The notes: generated by a model from the letters alone, not told the origin. Shown: positions 1 to 9,823, counted from the stretch's first letter. The stretch: DNA of 64,000 nucleotides from Brassica napus (GCF_020379485.1 NC_063447.1:54425452-54489451); one strand, 5' to 3'. Numbers and translations are program-made.

Positions 1-108
1 ATACACTAAGTTGAAAATTCAATTTTTGAACATTTTCATTTATGCATTAGTTTAATATATATATTATTCATTTAATGAATTTATTATGGCACTTAAATGT
101 GGGAGGAT

Positions 109-510
109 TGTTATATATTTAAATGAATATGTGTAATGTTTCATGTGAACCATTAATAATTGCAACTATATTAATATAACATTGCCACCATTGATGATTG
201 CTTGGTGAATAACCATATTGACAATTGTAACATTTGGTGATTAACTATTGTAACTCTTTACTAACCATTGTAACTTTTCATTAACCTTTGCGACTTTTGG
301 ATTAATCATTGCAACCGTTGGTTGCAATTGTTCACTCTCTATGCGAGGAGGCTTAGTAATTTGCAAATGAAATAGAAAAACAAGAAACTAGTTGTTAATC
401 AGAGAGATAGAAAGTTTCATTGTACAAAGATCATCAAAGATCTTTGAAGAAACACATATAAACAATAAAACTCTTTCTGTCTTATCGTATAAAGAGATTT
501 TGTGTTTACA
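109..510 (+). repeat. Copia 3' LTR, unit A
   Basis: The segment begins TGTTATATATTT directly after a purine-rich tract (GTGGGAGGATTG, 100-110, sharing its last bases with the LTR start) and ends at GTGTTTACA. It matches 45289-45690 almost exactly and the diverged 5' LTR at 41466-41896. Bases 1-108 are the 3' untranslated end of the same Copia family, whose body lies outside the window. Confidence 0.75.
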
Positions 511-599
511 TTATAGAACAAGAGATTTTGTGTTTATATCATAGCCTTGAACAAGAGTGAGATTTTGTGTTTATATTATATCATATAAAGAGTGAGACC

Positions 600-785
600 T
601 TAGGCAGAGTTTAGTAGGCTTAAGGAGCCGAGGCTGGGTGATAATATTTTCTTCACACTGATCTCCGTTAGATTATAGAAACGGGATAACGTAACAGATT
701 CTTGGAGTAGTTTGAGCTTGAGAAACTCCATATTCAACATAAGCTCCCTCTCATGAAGATCCTCCACTTGATGACAGAGCTCCAA
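600..785 (-). pseudogene. Coiled-coil exon fragment, copy 1
   Basis: The minus strand encodes a charged, leucine-rich stretch starting MELCHQVEDLHERELMLNME and running to about ISVKK, which looks like one exon of a coiled-coil protein. It faintly recalls the coiled coil of CHUP1-family proteins, but I cannot name it. The same core occurs at 1988-2203 and 45780-45965. The copies diverge after ISVKK because of a one-base length change in a T run, so the frame beyond that point is not conserved and the true exon probably ends there. It sits about 90 bp downstream of a Copia LTR. It may be a captured host fragment. Confidence 0.35.
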
Positions 786-934
786 GATTAGATAGGAAAG
801 AGAAGAAGCATTAAGAAAATAAGATAATTAAAAGTATATTGGTTTGTTTTCTGTTAAAAGAAGACGAGAATGTTAGCAAAAGAACATAAAAGAAGAGGTT
901 TGGTAGATGTTTTGTCACAGAAAATGTATCTTTT

Positions 935-1041
935 CTGGCCTGTGGGAAAGCAGCAGAAGCGGCGGATCAGGGCTGGCCTGTGGGAAAGCAGCAGAAGCGG
1001 CAGATCAGGGCTGGCCTGTGGGAAAGCAGCAGAAGCGGCGG
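935..1041 (+). repeat. 38-bp minisatellite, three units
   Basis: A GC-rich 38-bp unit beginning CTGGCCTGTGGGAAAGCAGC repeats at 935, 973 and 1011; the last is partial. The equivalent positions in the other copies hold one unit (2353) and two units (46115). A run of about 20 A follows at 1052. Confidence 0.9.
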
Positions 1042-1411
1042 GGTAGAACGCAAAAAAAAAAAAAAAAAAAAATTATCTAATTTTTAAAGCTTAATTTTTT
1101 TCATTATTTAATTGTTTCTCAGAATAATCTAATCGACTGTTCAATAGTATCTAATTATATTCTCTAATTTAGTGATGTTTTCCAGTTTTTCTAGATTTAA
1201 TTTATTCTAGGCATAAAGATTTATATACCGACAATAGTAATAATTGAAATCATTGCTTTGCTTGTTTTAGTTATCAAAAGTATCTTTTTCATAATTATGG
1301 AAAAGAATCATGTGTCTACATTTACTAATTAAGAGAGAGAGAGTAAAAATAAATCATGTTGACTAAGAATAAACTTATATTTTAATTTCAAATAGTTGTC
1401 CCAATGGTGTC

Positions 1412-1560
1412 TGTAGTAGCGAGGGGGGTTAAGGTAGTGGTGGTGGTCTGAACCTCTTGAAATCCCCATTGCGTAAAGGAAAAGACCTGTAGCGGGAGGT
1501 TCGGGTACAAAAACTTGGTGCACTTCGAAGGTGTTGTCAACCCTTAGCATATGGAGTATA
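1412..1560 (-). pseudogene. Truncated second exon of the unknown two-exon gene
   Basis: This matches exon 2 of the gene at 3773-4245 (residues from about ILHMLRVDNTFEVHQ to NPPRYYR). It is cut at 1560, where the sequence jumps into a Copia LTR interior. The left boundary at about 1411 is identical to the one at 46555 in unit B, so this is the remnant of a complete gene copy such as the one in unit B. The junction at 1560/1561 is the breakpoint of a tandem duplication. Confidence 0.75.
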
Positions 1561-2752
1561 TAATTAATGATTGCTTGGTGAATAACCATATTGACAATTG
1601 TAACATTTGGTGATTAACCATCGTAACTCTTTACTAACCATTGTAACTTTTCATTAACCTTTGCGACTTTTAGATTAATCATTTCAACAGTTGGTTGCAA
1701 TTGTTCACTCTCTTTGCGAGGAGGCTTAGTAATTTGCAAATGAAATAGAAAAACAAGAAACTAGTTGTTAATCAGAGAGATAGAAAGTTTCATTGTTCAA
1801 AGATTATCAAAGATCTTTGAAGAAACACATATAAACAATAAAGCTCTTTCTATTTTTCTTGTATCATAGTTTAGAACAAGAGTGAGACTTTGATTGTCTT
1901 ATCGTATAAAGAGATTTTGTGTTTACATTATGGAACAAGAGATTTTATGTTTATATCATAGCCTTGAACAAGAGTGAGATTTTGTGTTTATATTATATCA
2001 TATAAAGAGTGAGACCTTAGGCCGAGTTTAGTAGGCTTAAGGAGCCGAGGCTGGGTGATAATATTTTTCTTCACACTGATCTCCGTTAGATTATAGAAAC
2101 GGGATAACGTAGCAGATTCTTGGAGTAGTTTGAGCCTGAGAAACTCCATATTCAACATAAGCTCCCTCTCATGAAGATCCTCCACTTGATGACAGAGCTC
2201 CAAGATTAGATAGGAAAGAGAAGAAGCATTAAGAAAATAAGATAATTAAAAGTATATTGGTTTGTTTTCTGTTAAAAGAAGACGAGAATGTTAGCAAAAG
2301 AACATAAAAGAAGAGGTTTGGTAGATGTTTTGTCACAGAAAATGTATCTTTTCTGGCCTGTGGGAAAGCAGCAGAAGCGGCGGGGTAGAACGCAAAAAAA
2401 AAAAAAAAAAAATTATCTAATTTTTAAAGCTTAATTTTTTTCATTATTTAATTGTTTCTCAGAATAATCTAATCGACTGTTTAATAGTATCTAATTATAT
2501 TCTCTAATTTAGTGATGTTTTCCAGTTTTTCTAGATTTAATTTATTCTAGGCATAAAGATTTATATACCGACAATAGTAATAATTGAAATCATTGCTTTG
2601 CTTGTTTTAGTTATCAAAAGTATCTTTTTCCTAATTATGGAAAAGAATCATGTGTCTACATTTACTAATTAAGAGAGAGAGAGAGTAAAAATAAATCATG
2701 TTGACTAAGAATAAACTTATATTTTAATTTCAAATAGTTGTCCCAATGGTGT
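1561..2752 (+). repeat. Tandem second copy of the LTR/coiled-coil/minisatellite block
   Basis: It aligns to about 190-1411. It keeps an LTR stretch of about 55 bp (around 1843-1895) that copy 1 and unit B lack but the 5' LTR at 41466 has, so it is not a simple copy of the neighbouring block. Its LTR part ends at GTTTACA (1927) and its minisatellite has a single unit. Confidence 0.85.
1988..2203 (-). pseudogene. Coiled-coil exon fragment, copy 2
   Basis: This is the same core as at 600-785, with a few substitutions (for example K to R after MEFL). One extra T shifts the frame after ISVKK, so the tail reads differently. No start context or splice partner can be assigned, and its identity is unknown. 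Confidence 0.35.
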
Positions 2753-3770
2753 GACCATTGGATGACCTCTCGCAACCTTCGATTTAAATTTTCCACAAAC
2801 CTCAGAGAAACAAAAAATAATCAAGAAGGATCTCAAACATGAAAAGTGAAGAACAATATCCAGCTACTTTTTGTTACAAATATTATTGAAAATATCACAC
2901 AAAGGTAATTCATTATTGCAATTTTTTTTTAAAGAGAATTTTCAAGCAGAAACCAACCTGGCTATAGGAGGAGTTGCACCACCGGTTGAATTGGGTTGGC
3001 CGGTGCTGGCTCCTCTTCAAATGCGTTATCCTCATCCTCTTGGAGGTAATGAAGCAAAAACCGTGGATCGCCGTTTATCAAGTAGCGCCTGCAGACCACG
3101 GTTTCAAATGGAACATGTTCCGGATGAGCCGCCACTCTGCGACGGTGCCTCATCACCACGACTGCAGCTCCAAACTAGCAAAAGAAAAGACAACATGTTA
3201 CGCAGAGATGAACAAAGAAATAGGATGATATTCATAAGAAAAGTGTTAATAAACCCTCTTTATAAAATACTACTCGTGATCTCTTTACTTCACGTTTAAC
3301 TGAAGGATGCTCAGAGATCTCTATTATGAATTTATCAAGTAGTTTGACTTTCTTCAAGGAACCATCAGCTTTTATGGTTGAAACCGGTTCAGACCAAAGA
3401 TAGAGTGATGCAAATACTTCCACACTGTTCTGTAGCTGCCACACCAAGGTCATCTCAATTCCTTTGTATCACGCTTACCCATTGCTCCTTCAGTTCTATT
3501 AGATAGAACATCATCTCGCACATGGTGGCTTGTCTAAATCCGAATTAACCCCAGCAGCACCACATCACATCAGTAACCTGATAAACCCTCTCTCTAATTC
3601 TCACCCATCTTATATACTACTCATGACTAGGTTAAAAAGACATTTGACTAAGCCCAATCCATTGATCTCTTTGCTTCTATAAATGGGGTCTCGTATCACA
3701 ACAGTTAAGAACTTCAATTCCAATGTTTAAAGTTAAAGAAACTTTGAAGAGAAAAACCTGAACTTGCTGT
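2753..3770. other. Segment found only in unit A, with possible host exons
   Basis: This kilobase has no counterpart in unit B, where flanking sequence is joined directly at 46555/46556. On the minus strand two stretches look coding: one from about 3450 to 3232 and one from about 3185 to 2962. On the plus strand a TATAAATGG box lies at about 3677. The segment may hold the downstream exons of the gene at 3773-4245, lost in the other copies. Confidence 0.5.
2962..3185 (-). CDS. Possible last exon of an unknown protein
   Basis: After a possible TAG acceptor, the minus strand stays open for about 75 codons: a basic stretch (MRHRRRVAAHPEHVPFETV), then an acidic stretch (YLQEDEDNAFEEEP), a proline-containing tail and a stop. 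The composition is protein-like and unlike the AT-rich surroundings. I do not recognise the family. It lies on the same strand as, and downstream of, the gene at 3773-4245 and could belong to it, but no intron can be proven. Confidence 0.3.
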
Positions 3771-3772
3771 CT

Positions 3773-4245
3773 GTAGTAGCGAGGGGGGTTAAGGTAGTGG
3801 TGGTGGTCTGAACCTCTTGAAATCCCCATTGCGTAAAGGAAAAGACCTGTAGCGGGAGGTTCGGGTACAAAAACTTGGTGCACTTCGAAGGTGTTGTCAA
3901 CCCTTAGCATATGGAGTATCTGAGTTGTAGAGAGGGTGTTGTTAACTGAATGTTGCACGATATCCGCTGCAAATATAACAGTATGAGACTCGGGATGTGA
4001 TACCAAACAACAATTTAGTGAATAAACATGGTTGATTTAGAAATTGAAAGAAAAAAAAGACACCTGTGATAGCGGCTATGTTTTCGTTTGCAACGGCAGC
4101 TCCCATAGCACCACCGGCAGCTCCCACAGCACCACCGGCCACCGGATTGACAATAATGGTAAAACCATTGCCAGGTGGAATCGTTACTCTGGCTCCTCCA
4201 CCGACCAACAAAACCACATGTCCCAGGAAGAACATTAACTTCCAT
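3773..4245 (-). CDS. Unknown two-exon gene with Gly/Ala-rich N terminus, unit A (start frame damaged)
   Basis: Exon 1 is about 4245-4064 and exon 2 begins at 3966, with a 97-bp GT-AG intron (acceptor TTTGCAG). The spliced frame reads through exon 1 ENIAAIT into exon 2 ADIVQHSVNNTLSTTQ and on to PRYYR; the 3' end is unclear. Exon 1 has the motif IPPGNGFTIIVNP followed by a GAVGAAGG-type repeat. Compared with the copy at 13381, an 11-bp deletion near the start puts the upstream ATG (MEVNVLPG) out of frame. An in-frame ATG at 4235 (MFFLGHVV) could replace it. No catalytic motif or membrane segment is evident and I do not know its function. The N-terminal motif resembles that of the cyclophilins in this window. 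Confidence 0.6.
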
Positions 4246-5100
4246 GATTTTGGATTTTTAGGGAGAGAGACTTCGGAATTAGGGTTCTAAAGTTAGAAAT
4301 GGGAAAGTGAAACGCAGATTGCTTTATTTTCCTCTGCACGCGCATAAAACGCTGTTAGGGCCGCTTCTTTTTTTTTTTTTTAAAACAAGTAGAAATAAAA
4401 TAAAATAAACTATATTTTGGCCCCACTTTTGAAATGCGGGGTTTCTTGATTTTTTTTTAAAAAATTGATATAAATTAATATTTTGAGATTGTACAGTATT
4501 ATGTCTCTGTATTATTTTGAAGCAAATAAATTATTTAAAATTATATAATTTATAAATTAATTCATTTGAGGTTTTGTATATACATTTTTATGTAACGTTT
4601 TCTTAGGTCTAGACTTTTTATTTTTGATCCAAAAAATTAACAAATTCCGACGTAAAAATATAGATTTGGTTTAGATCCTGGTCCATGGCAGAGTACCTAT
4701 TGGATATTTTTTTGACCCGTATATCTTGGTTCAGGCTGGGATCCGATTGGATACTCAAAATGCCTATAATATTGTGTGTATATTAAGTATTTTAGATATA
4801 TTTTTGGCATTACATATATTCATTTAAACTTCAGATTAAGATTTTCAGTTATACTTTTGAGTTTCAGTTAAAATTTTTTAAAATATATATTTCAAATATT
4901 TGGATGAACTTTTGGGTATTTTTTGTTTTATTGAATCAAATTTCGAGTAAAATCTAGAATATTTTGGAGATTTAAATATGTTGGATATTTGTTTGAGTGT
5001 CTAGGTAATTTCATATTTTTGGGTACTTCAGAATTTTCCTGGTTCTAAATACCAAACCAATTCGGACCTGCTATGTATCAAAAAAAATTACAACTGTTTT
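4246..5100. other. Upstream region of the unknown gene, ending at CACTA insertion site 1
   Basis: A short 5' leader with a (GA)n stretch and an AACCCTAA box on the minus strand is followed by AT-rich DNA present three times (also 13382-14236 and 47050-47910). At 4410-4441 CTAT plus an imperfect CCCC/GGGG hairpin looks like a decayed Helitron 3' end. The interior resembles the non-coding DNA of other Helitrons here. The left flank reads ACTGTTTT immediately before CACTA. Confidence 0.55.
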
Positions 5101-5560
5101 CACTACAAGAAAACATAATCTTAACGAGGGCGGTTTTCCTCGTTATTTCGTCGTAAAAGAGGCTTTACGACGAATTAGCGAGGAAACGCGTTTGCTCGTT
5201 ACACGTTCGTCGTAACACATATTTCCTCGCTAATTCGTCGTAACTTAGCGAGGAATATATTTCGTCGTAAAGACGAAGTAGAACGATTCGTCGTAAAGAC
5301 GTCGCTACAATTCCTCGTAAGGACGTCGCTACTATTCCTCGTAAATAACTCGAAAACAGTTCCTCGTAATCTACATGTAAATACCTTGAAAGATTTTCCT
5401 CGCAAAATACACGTAACAACCACGAAATGAGTTCCTCGTAAAATAGTCGTAAATATTTCCTCGTTATTTCCTCGTAAATAATTCCTCGTAAAATACTCGT
5501 AAACAGTTTCTCGACATTTCCTCGTAAGATTTCCACGTAAAGAGGTCGTACTTTAGCTAC
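5101..5560 (+). repeat. CACTA 1 terminal and subterminal repeats
   Basis: After the terminal CACTACAAGAAAAC comes about 430 bp dense in short motifs of the type TCGTCGTAAA, TTCCTCGTAA and TACGACGA in both orientations. A perfect 11-bp palindromic pair lies at 5147-5157 and 5164-5174. Subterminal arrays like this are the binding sites of the accessory transposase protein in CACTA elements. The open frames across this array are repeat artefacts. Confidence 0.85.
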
Positions 5561-5730
5561 GAATTTACTTCATTTTTATTATTTTACACAATTTTAAACT
5601 ATAATTAAAAAATAATTAAAATTATTTAATTTAATAATAAATTAAAATTCAAAATAAAAATAAATTCATATGAAAATATTTTATAAATAAATAAGTTTTG
5701 AATTTATATAATACAACAACAAAAAAAAAA

Positions 5731-7597
5731 CTAAGGGTCGTTCATCGCCCGGTAGAATTCATCACTCCTCCTCGAAACATCCGCCTCGTTATGTACGTCG
5801 TCGGATGACTCGCCATGAATGGGATGTTGTTGTCGCATGTTCCTCAACATGGACTCCCATTCCGGATTTGTGGCCGCAATAACGTCCAAGAAGCCCTCGA
5901 CTCCACCCATACGAGATTTTGTCGCGGTCAACTCGTTACGCAGCTGAGCGGACTCTCTACGCAGCTCCGTGACCTCATCATCCCGTCGCTGACCATAAGA
6001 CGATGTCGCTCTCGGAACATCATTGACGGAACCAATACCCAACGTCCGTCCCTTTTTTTAGGGACAACCTTAAAAACAAAAAATAAATATTGTAAGTAAA
6101 TATTTAAAGTTAAATTAAATGAATAATTAAAAATTAATTTTTTTGAAAATTTACCTCCTCGTAAATCTTATCCACTTCAAGTGTGGATAAGGTGACGGGT
6201 AATCCGTCGGTAGACTGCTGGGTCAGCTGAGTCTGGCGGTCTTCAACCCGAGCAACTACGTCGTTGTAGATTTGCTCGGACTTGCCATCTACAAATACGC
6301 CCGCCTTGTTGTTGTGGGTCCTCTCGTAAAGTTCCATAAGAGACGGGAGATGTCCCGTCTCTTTGGCCTAAAAAAACAGTTAAGAAAGTTAGAATAAATT
6401 AATATAATTATTAAAAAATTATTTAATAAAATATTTAATTACCATTTCCAAACGGACACCGGCGTGGGGTTTTTGGCCCGTAGTGTGAAGCATCGGCCCG
6501 TTCCCGTGCTCATCGACCGTGTTACGGGAGTTAGAGCAAGCCTGGGCGATTCTAATCGAATCAGGAAGGCGCCAATAACGGATGAGGCCATCCCACACGT
6601 CCGTGGTGAGCTCAGCGGGTTTGCCACGCTCATACCCCTTCACGATCCAGTCACCCTTCCAGTTGGAGACCGTGTCCAACAAGCGAACTTTCGCTTTCGC
6701 GTTAAACTTCTTCCTCACCCTCTCAGTGATCCCCAAAGCCCAATTATATTTTTGCTGTTGGAAAAAATAAATTAACAATTAGTTTTTTAGAAAGTATATA
6801 TATAAATCATGAAAAAATTAAAATATATATAATTAATTAATAGAAACTTACAGCGTAAATTTTGAACCACGTCTTTCTGACGTAGTGAGGCGTCTTACTC
6901 CAGTTTGGATGTGGCATGGAGAAGTAACCCTTGATCGTGTCGGTTACGTCCGATGCAAGACATCCGTCAACCCCCCACCTGGAAAAACAAATTTAAAATT
7001 TAAATTATTTTTTAATGTTATAAAAGATATTTAAATGAATTAAAAAAATTAATGCAACATACCACAACGTTCCGTCCGGTCGTTCTGGGTCGATGACTGG
7101 TAAACCTTCTCTGCCTGGCAGACTGAGAATGTCCTCTACCGTGTACTGCGAGTAAGGAGCACTCGGAGGCACCATCAGATCAGGATGAATATCAGCGACC
7201 ATCGTAGGTGCCATCGGAGGAGGCACAGGAGGAGGCATCGGAGGAGGCACATGAGGAGCCGATGGTGCACTAGAAGAAGTAGACCCAGAGACTCTCTGAG
7301 TGTACTGAGTCTCGGGGACAGTCTCCTGGCCCGAAGAACTGGGAGCGGAAGAAGAGGCCGGGTCTAAACGACTACCCGGCTCACCGAAGATCTCTCTATA
7401 ATGGGCAGTAAGTCTTCCTTTTCGAACCTGGGAAAAAAAATGAAATTTTTGAAATTAACATCAACAATATATTTTCCAACATTATCCACCTAATCAACAC
7501 TAAATAACATAAAATCCGCAAACCTATCTAAATTCCCTATACGAACCACCTAATCTATCCTAAACTAACCAAATTAGAGAGGAATCAGGCTTACCAT
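5731..7597 (-). CDS. CACTA accessory transposase protein (Transposase_24 type), frameshifted
   Basis: Six exons are predicted from GT-AG sites: 7597-7595 (ATG only), 7427-7063, 6978-6852, 6754-6443, 6367-6155 and 6068-5731. In order the protein has a Pro/Met-rich N terminus, the block VHPD-like [19 protein letters not shown], a core with [15 protein letters not shown] and [12 protein letters not shown], the segment [19 protein letters not shown], and a C-terminal coiled coil ([18 protein letters not shown]). The core matches plant Ptta/En/Spm proteins thought to bind subterminal repeats. The first five exons sum to whole codons. The last is 338 nt and reads correctly only after restoring one base in an A run near 6053, where element 2 has AAAAAGAAGGG. 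This copy is therefore probably disabled. Confidence 0.8.
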
Positions 7598-7661
7598 TGC
7601 TGCGAAATGGAGAGGAAGTAGAGAGGAAGTAGAGAGGAAAGAAAGAGTGAGCGGTCGGGTG

Positions 7662-7670
7662 TATATATAA
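7662..7670 (-). promoter_or_regulatory. TATA box of the CACTA 1 accessory gene
   Basis: TTATATATA reads on the minus strand 65 nt upstream of the predicted ATG (7597). A purine-rich plus strand (GAGAGGAAG repeats) covers the leader. Copies of the subterminal motif (TCGTCGTAAA, TTTACGACGA) lie just upstream at 7680-7830, so the accessory protein may regulate its own promoter. Confidence 0.6.
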
Positions 7671-7915
7671 GATTACATATCGTCGCAAATTCGTCGTAAA
7701 TTTACGACGAAATAGCGAGCAGTTACAAAGGCCCGTGTTTTTTTTTACGAGGAAATGGCGAGGAATCACAAAGGTCCGTGTTTTTCTTTACGTGGACTTT
7801 ACGACGATTTTGCTTACGTGGAATTAACGTGATTTATGTTTAAGTCTTTTTACGTGGTCTTTACGACGATTTCATCCTACGTGGAATTAACGAGTGTTAT
7901 GTTTAAATCCCTAGA

Positions 7916-8690
7916 ACCCCAAACCCGAAACCCCAAACCCCAAACCCCAAACCCGAAACCCCAACCCCGAAACCCGAAACCTGAAACCCCAAACCCCAGA
8001 TTCCTTATTTTCTACTTCATATATTCCAAACCCCCATCTTTAATTTTCTACTTCATATATTCCAAACCCCAAACCCGAAACCCGAAACCCCAAACCTGAA
8101 ACCTGAAACCCCAAACCCCATATTCCTTATTTTCTACTTCATATATTCCAAACCCCCATCTTTAATTTTCTACTTCATATATTCCAAACCCCAAACCCGA
8201 AACCCGAAACCCCAAACCCGAAACCCAAAACCCCAACCCCGAAACCCGAAACCCGAAACCCGAAACCCCAAACCCAAAACCCGAAACTCGAAACCCGAAA
8301 CCCGAAACCCCAAACCCGAAACCCGAAACTCGAAACCCGAAACCCGAAACCCAAAACCCGAAACCTGAAACCCCAAACCCGAAACCCGAAACTCGAAACC
8401 CCAAACCCGAAACCCCAACCCCGAAACCCGAAACCTCAAACCCGAAACCCCAAACCCGAAACCCGAAACCCCAAACCCGAAACCCGAAACCCAAACCCCC
8501 ATCTTTAATTTTCTACTTCATATATTCCAAACCCCCATCTTTAATTTTCTACTTCATATATCCCTAGAACCCCAAACCCGAAACCTGAAACCCGAAACCC
8601 CATACCCCAAACCCGAAACCTGAAACCCGAAACCCGAAACCCCAAACCCCATATTCCTTATTTTCTACTTCATATATTCCAAACCCCCAT
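7916..8690. repeat. Telomere-like 7-bp satellite, block 1
   Basis: Units AAACCCC, AAACCCG, AAACCTG and AAACTCG repeat with a 7-bp period, interrupted by copies of a spacer containing TTTCTACTTCATATATTCC. The plant telomere unit is AAACCCT, so this array has the same length and phase with the T replaced. Long open frames here on both strands encode only GFGFRVS-type dipeptide patterns and are artefacts of the repeat. Confidence 0.9.
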
Positions 8691-8739
8691 ATTTAATTTT
8701 CTACTTCATATATTCCAAACCTCATATTTAATTTTAGGT

Positions 8740-8890
8740 TTCGTCGTTATTTCCTCGTTGTCTTACGTGGTTTTTACGACGATTTAATCCTACGTGGACT
8801 TTTTGATGATTTCACCTGCGTGGACTTTACGACGATTTCATCCTACGTGGACTTTACGACGATTTGTGCTTACGTGGAATTAACGAGTGT
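8740..8890. repeat. Internal CACTA subterminal-type repeats
   Basis: Repeats of the type TACGTGGACTTTACGACGATTT separate two satellite blocks. Related motifs recur at 7680-7900, 9060-9160 and 9410-9570, between the two transposase genes rather than at a terminus. Confidence 0.75.
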
Positions 8891-8909
8891 TATGTTTAAA
8901 TCCCTAGAA

Positions 8910-9050
8910 TCAGAAACCCGAAACCCGAAACCCCAAACCCCAAACCCCATACCCTAAACCCGAAACCCCAAACCCGAAACCCGAAACCCCAAACCCGAAA
9001 CCCCAAACCCGAAACCCGAAACCCGAAACCCCAACCCCCAAACCCCATAC
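8910..9050. repeat. Telomere-like 7-bp satellite, block 2
   Basis: This is the same AAACCCC/AAACCCG array as block 1. It includes one exact plant-telomere step, CCCTAAACCC, at about 8952. It is bounded on both sides by subterminal-type repeats. Confidence 0.85.
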
Positions 9051-9165
9051 AAAGGTCCGTGTTTTTTTTACGAGGAAATTGCGAGGAATCACAAAGGCCC
9101 GTGTTTTTTAATACGAGGTATTAACGATGATTTAGCTTACGTGGAATTAACGAGGCTTGCTTTCC

Positions 9166-9175
9166 TATAAATATA
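9166..9175 (+). promoter_or_regulatory. TATA box upstream of the hairpin locus
   Basis: TATAAATATA sits on the plus strand, opposite to the element's two genes. It is followed after about 30 bp by a CA-rich start-site-like stretch (CCCTCATTCTCAAACCACAC) and about 108 bp later by the hairpin. The motif is seen; promoter activity is inferred. Confidence 0.5.
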
Positions 9176-9273
9176 CCCACAACCCTCATTCTCAAACCAC
9201 ACACAAACTCTCAAATTACACCCTATCTGAAATCACATTCCTTAGTAAAATCCTATTCAAATTATAAATATTT

Positions 9274-9391
9274 GAAAAAAATAGGAAAAGGATAAGATAT
9301 TAGAATTCATGTGGGCGAGACTTACGTATTATAATTGCTGGAAGTCTTGCCACATGTTATTCTGGTATTTTGATCCTTTTCCCTTTTTTTC
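9274..9391 (+). ncRNA. Long imperfect hairpin resembling a MIRNA precursor
   Basis: The arms 9274-9323 and 9342-9391 pair over about 48 positions around an 18-nt loop. I count one mismatch and a few one-base bulges; the other differences are G-U pairs in the plus-strand RNA (for example opposite 9295, 9299 and 9300). The loop-proximal part pairs CATGTGGGCGAGACTT with AAGTCTTGCCACATG. An upstream TATA box at 9166 is at a fitting distance. I do not recognise a known miRNA in either arm. A decayed inverted repeat that makes siRNAs is the main alternative. Confidence 0.5.
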
Positions 9392-9584
9392 TAGTTTTTA
9401 CACTACGAGGTATTTACGACGATTTCTGCTTACGTGGAATTAACGAGTGTTTTGTTTAAATCCTTTTACGTGGTATTTACGACGATTTCATCCTACGTGG
9501 TATTTACGATGATTTCATCCTACGAGGAATTTACGACGATTTGTGCTTACGTGGAATTAACGAGGTTATGTTTAAATCCCTAGA

Positions 9585-9760
9585 ATCCGAAACCCGAAAC
9601 CCGAAACCCCAAACCCGAAACCCCAAACCCCAACCCCCAAACCCAAAACCCAAAACCCGAAACCCCAAACCCGAAACCCGAAACGAGTGTTATGTTTAAA
9701 TCCCTGAATCCAAAACCTGAAACCCGAAACCCCAAACCCCAAACCCCATATTCCTTATTT
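9585..9760. repeat. Telomere-like 7-bp satellite, block 3
   Basis: This is a third, more degenerate AAACCCC/AAACCCG stretch. It is split at about 9685-9707 by a subterminal fragment (GAGTGTTATGTTTAAATCCC), which also precedes blocks 1 and 2, so the satellite and that fragment were duplicated together. Confidence 0.8.
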
Positions 9761-9823
9761 TCTACTTCATATATTCCAAACCCCATCTTTATTTCCATTC
9801 CAAACCACAATTCCCACATTTGC

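Noticed and set aside
5165..5536. 123-codon minus-strand frame at the CACTA 1 terminus
   Set aside because: It lies wholly in subterminal repeats and its protein is a repeat translation (LRGIV, LRRIV). Not a gene.
8162..8502. Two overlapping 110-codon minus-strand frames rich in GFGFRVS
   Set aside because: They are translations of the 7-bp AAACCCG satellite in two frames; any stop-free 7-bp repeat gives this pattern. Not genes.
9401..9420. CACTACGAGG, possible second CACTA terminus inside element 1
   Set aside because: It departs from CACTACAAGAAAAC after six bases and matches the internal repeat TACGAGGTATTTACGACG instead.
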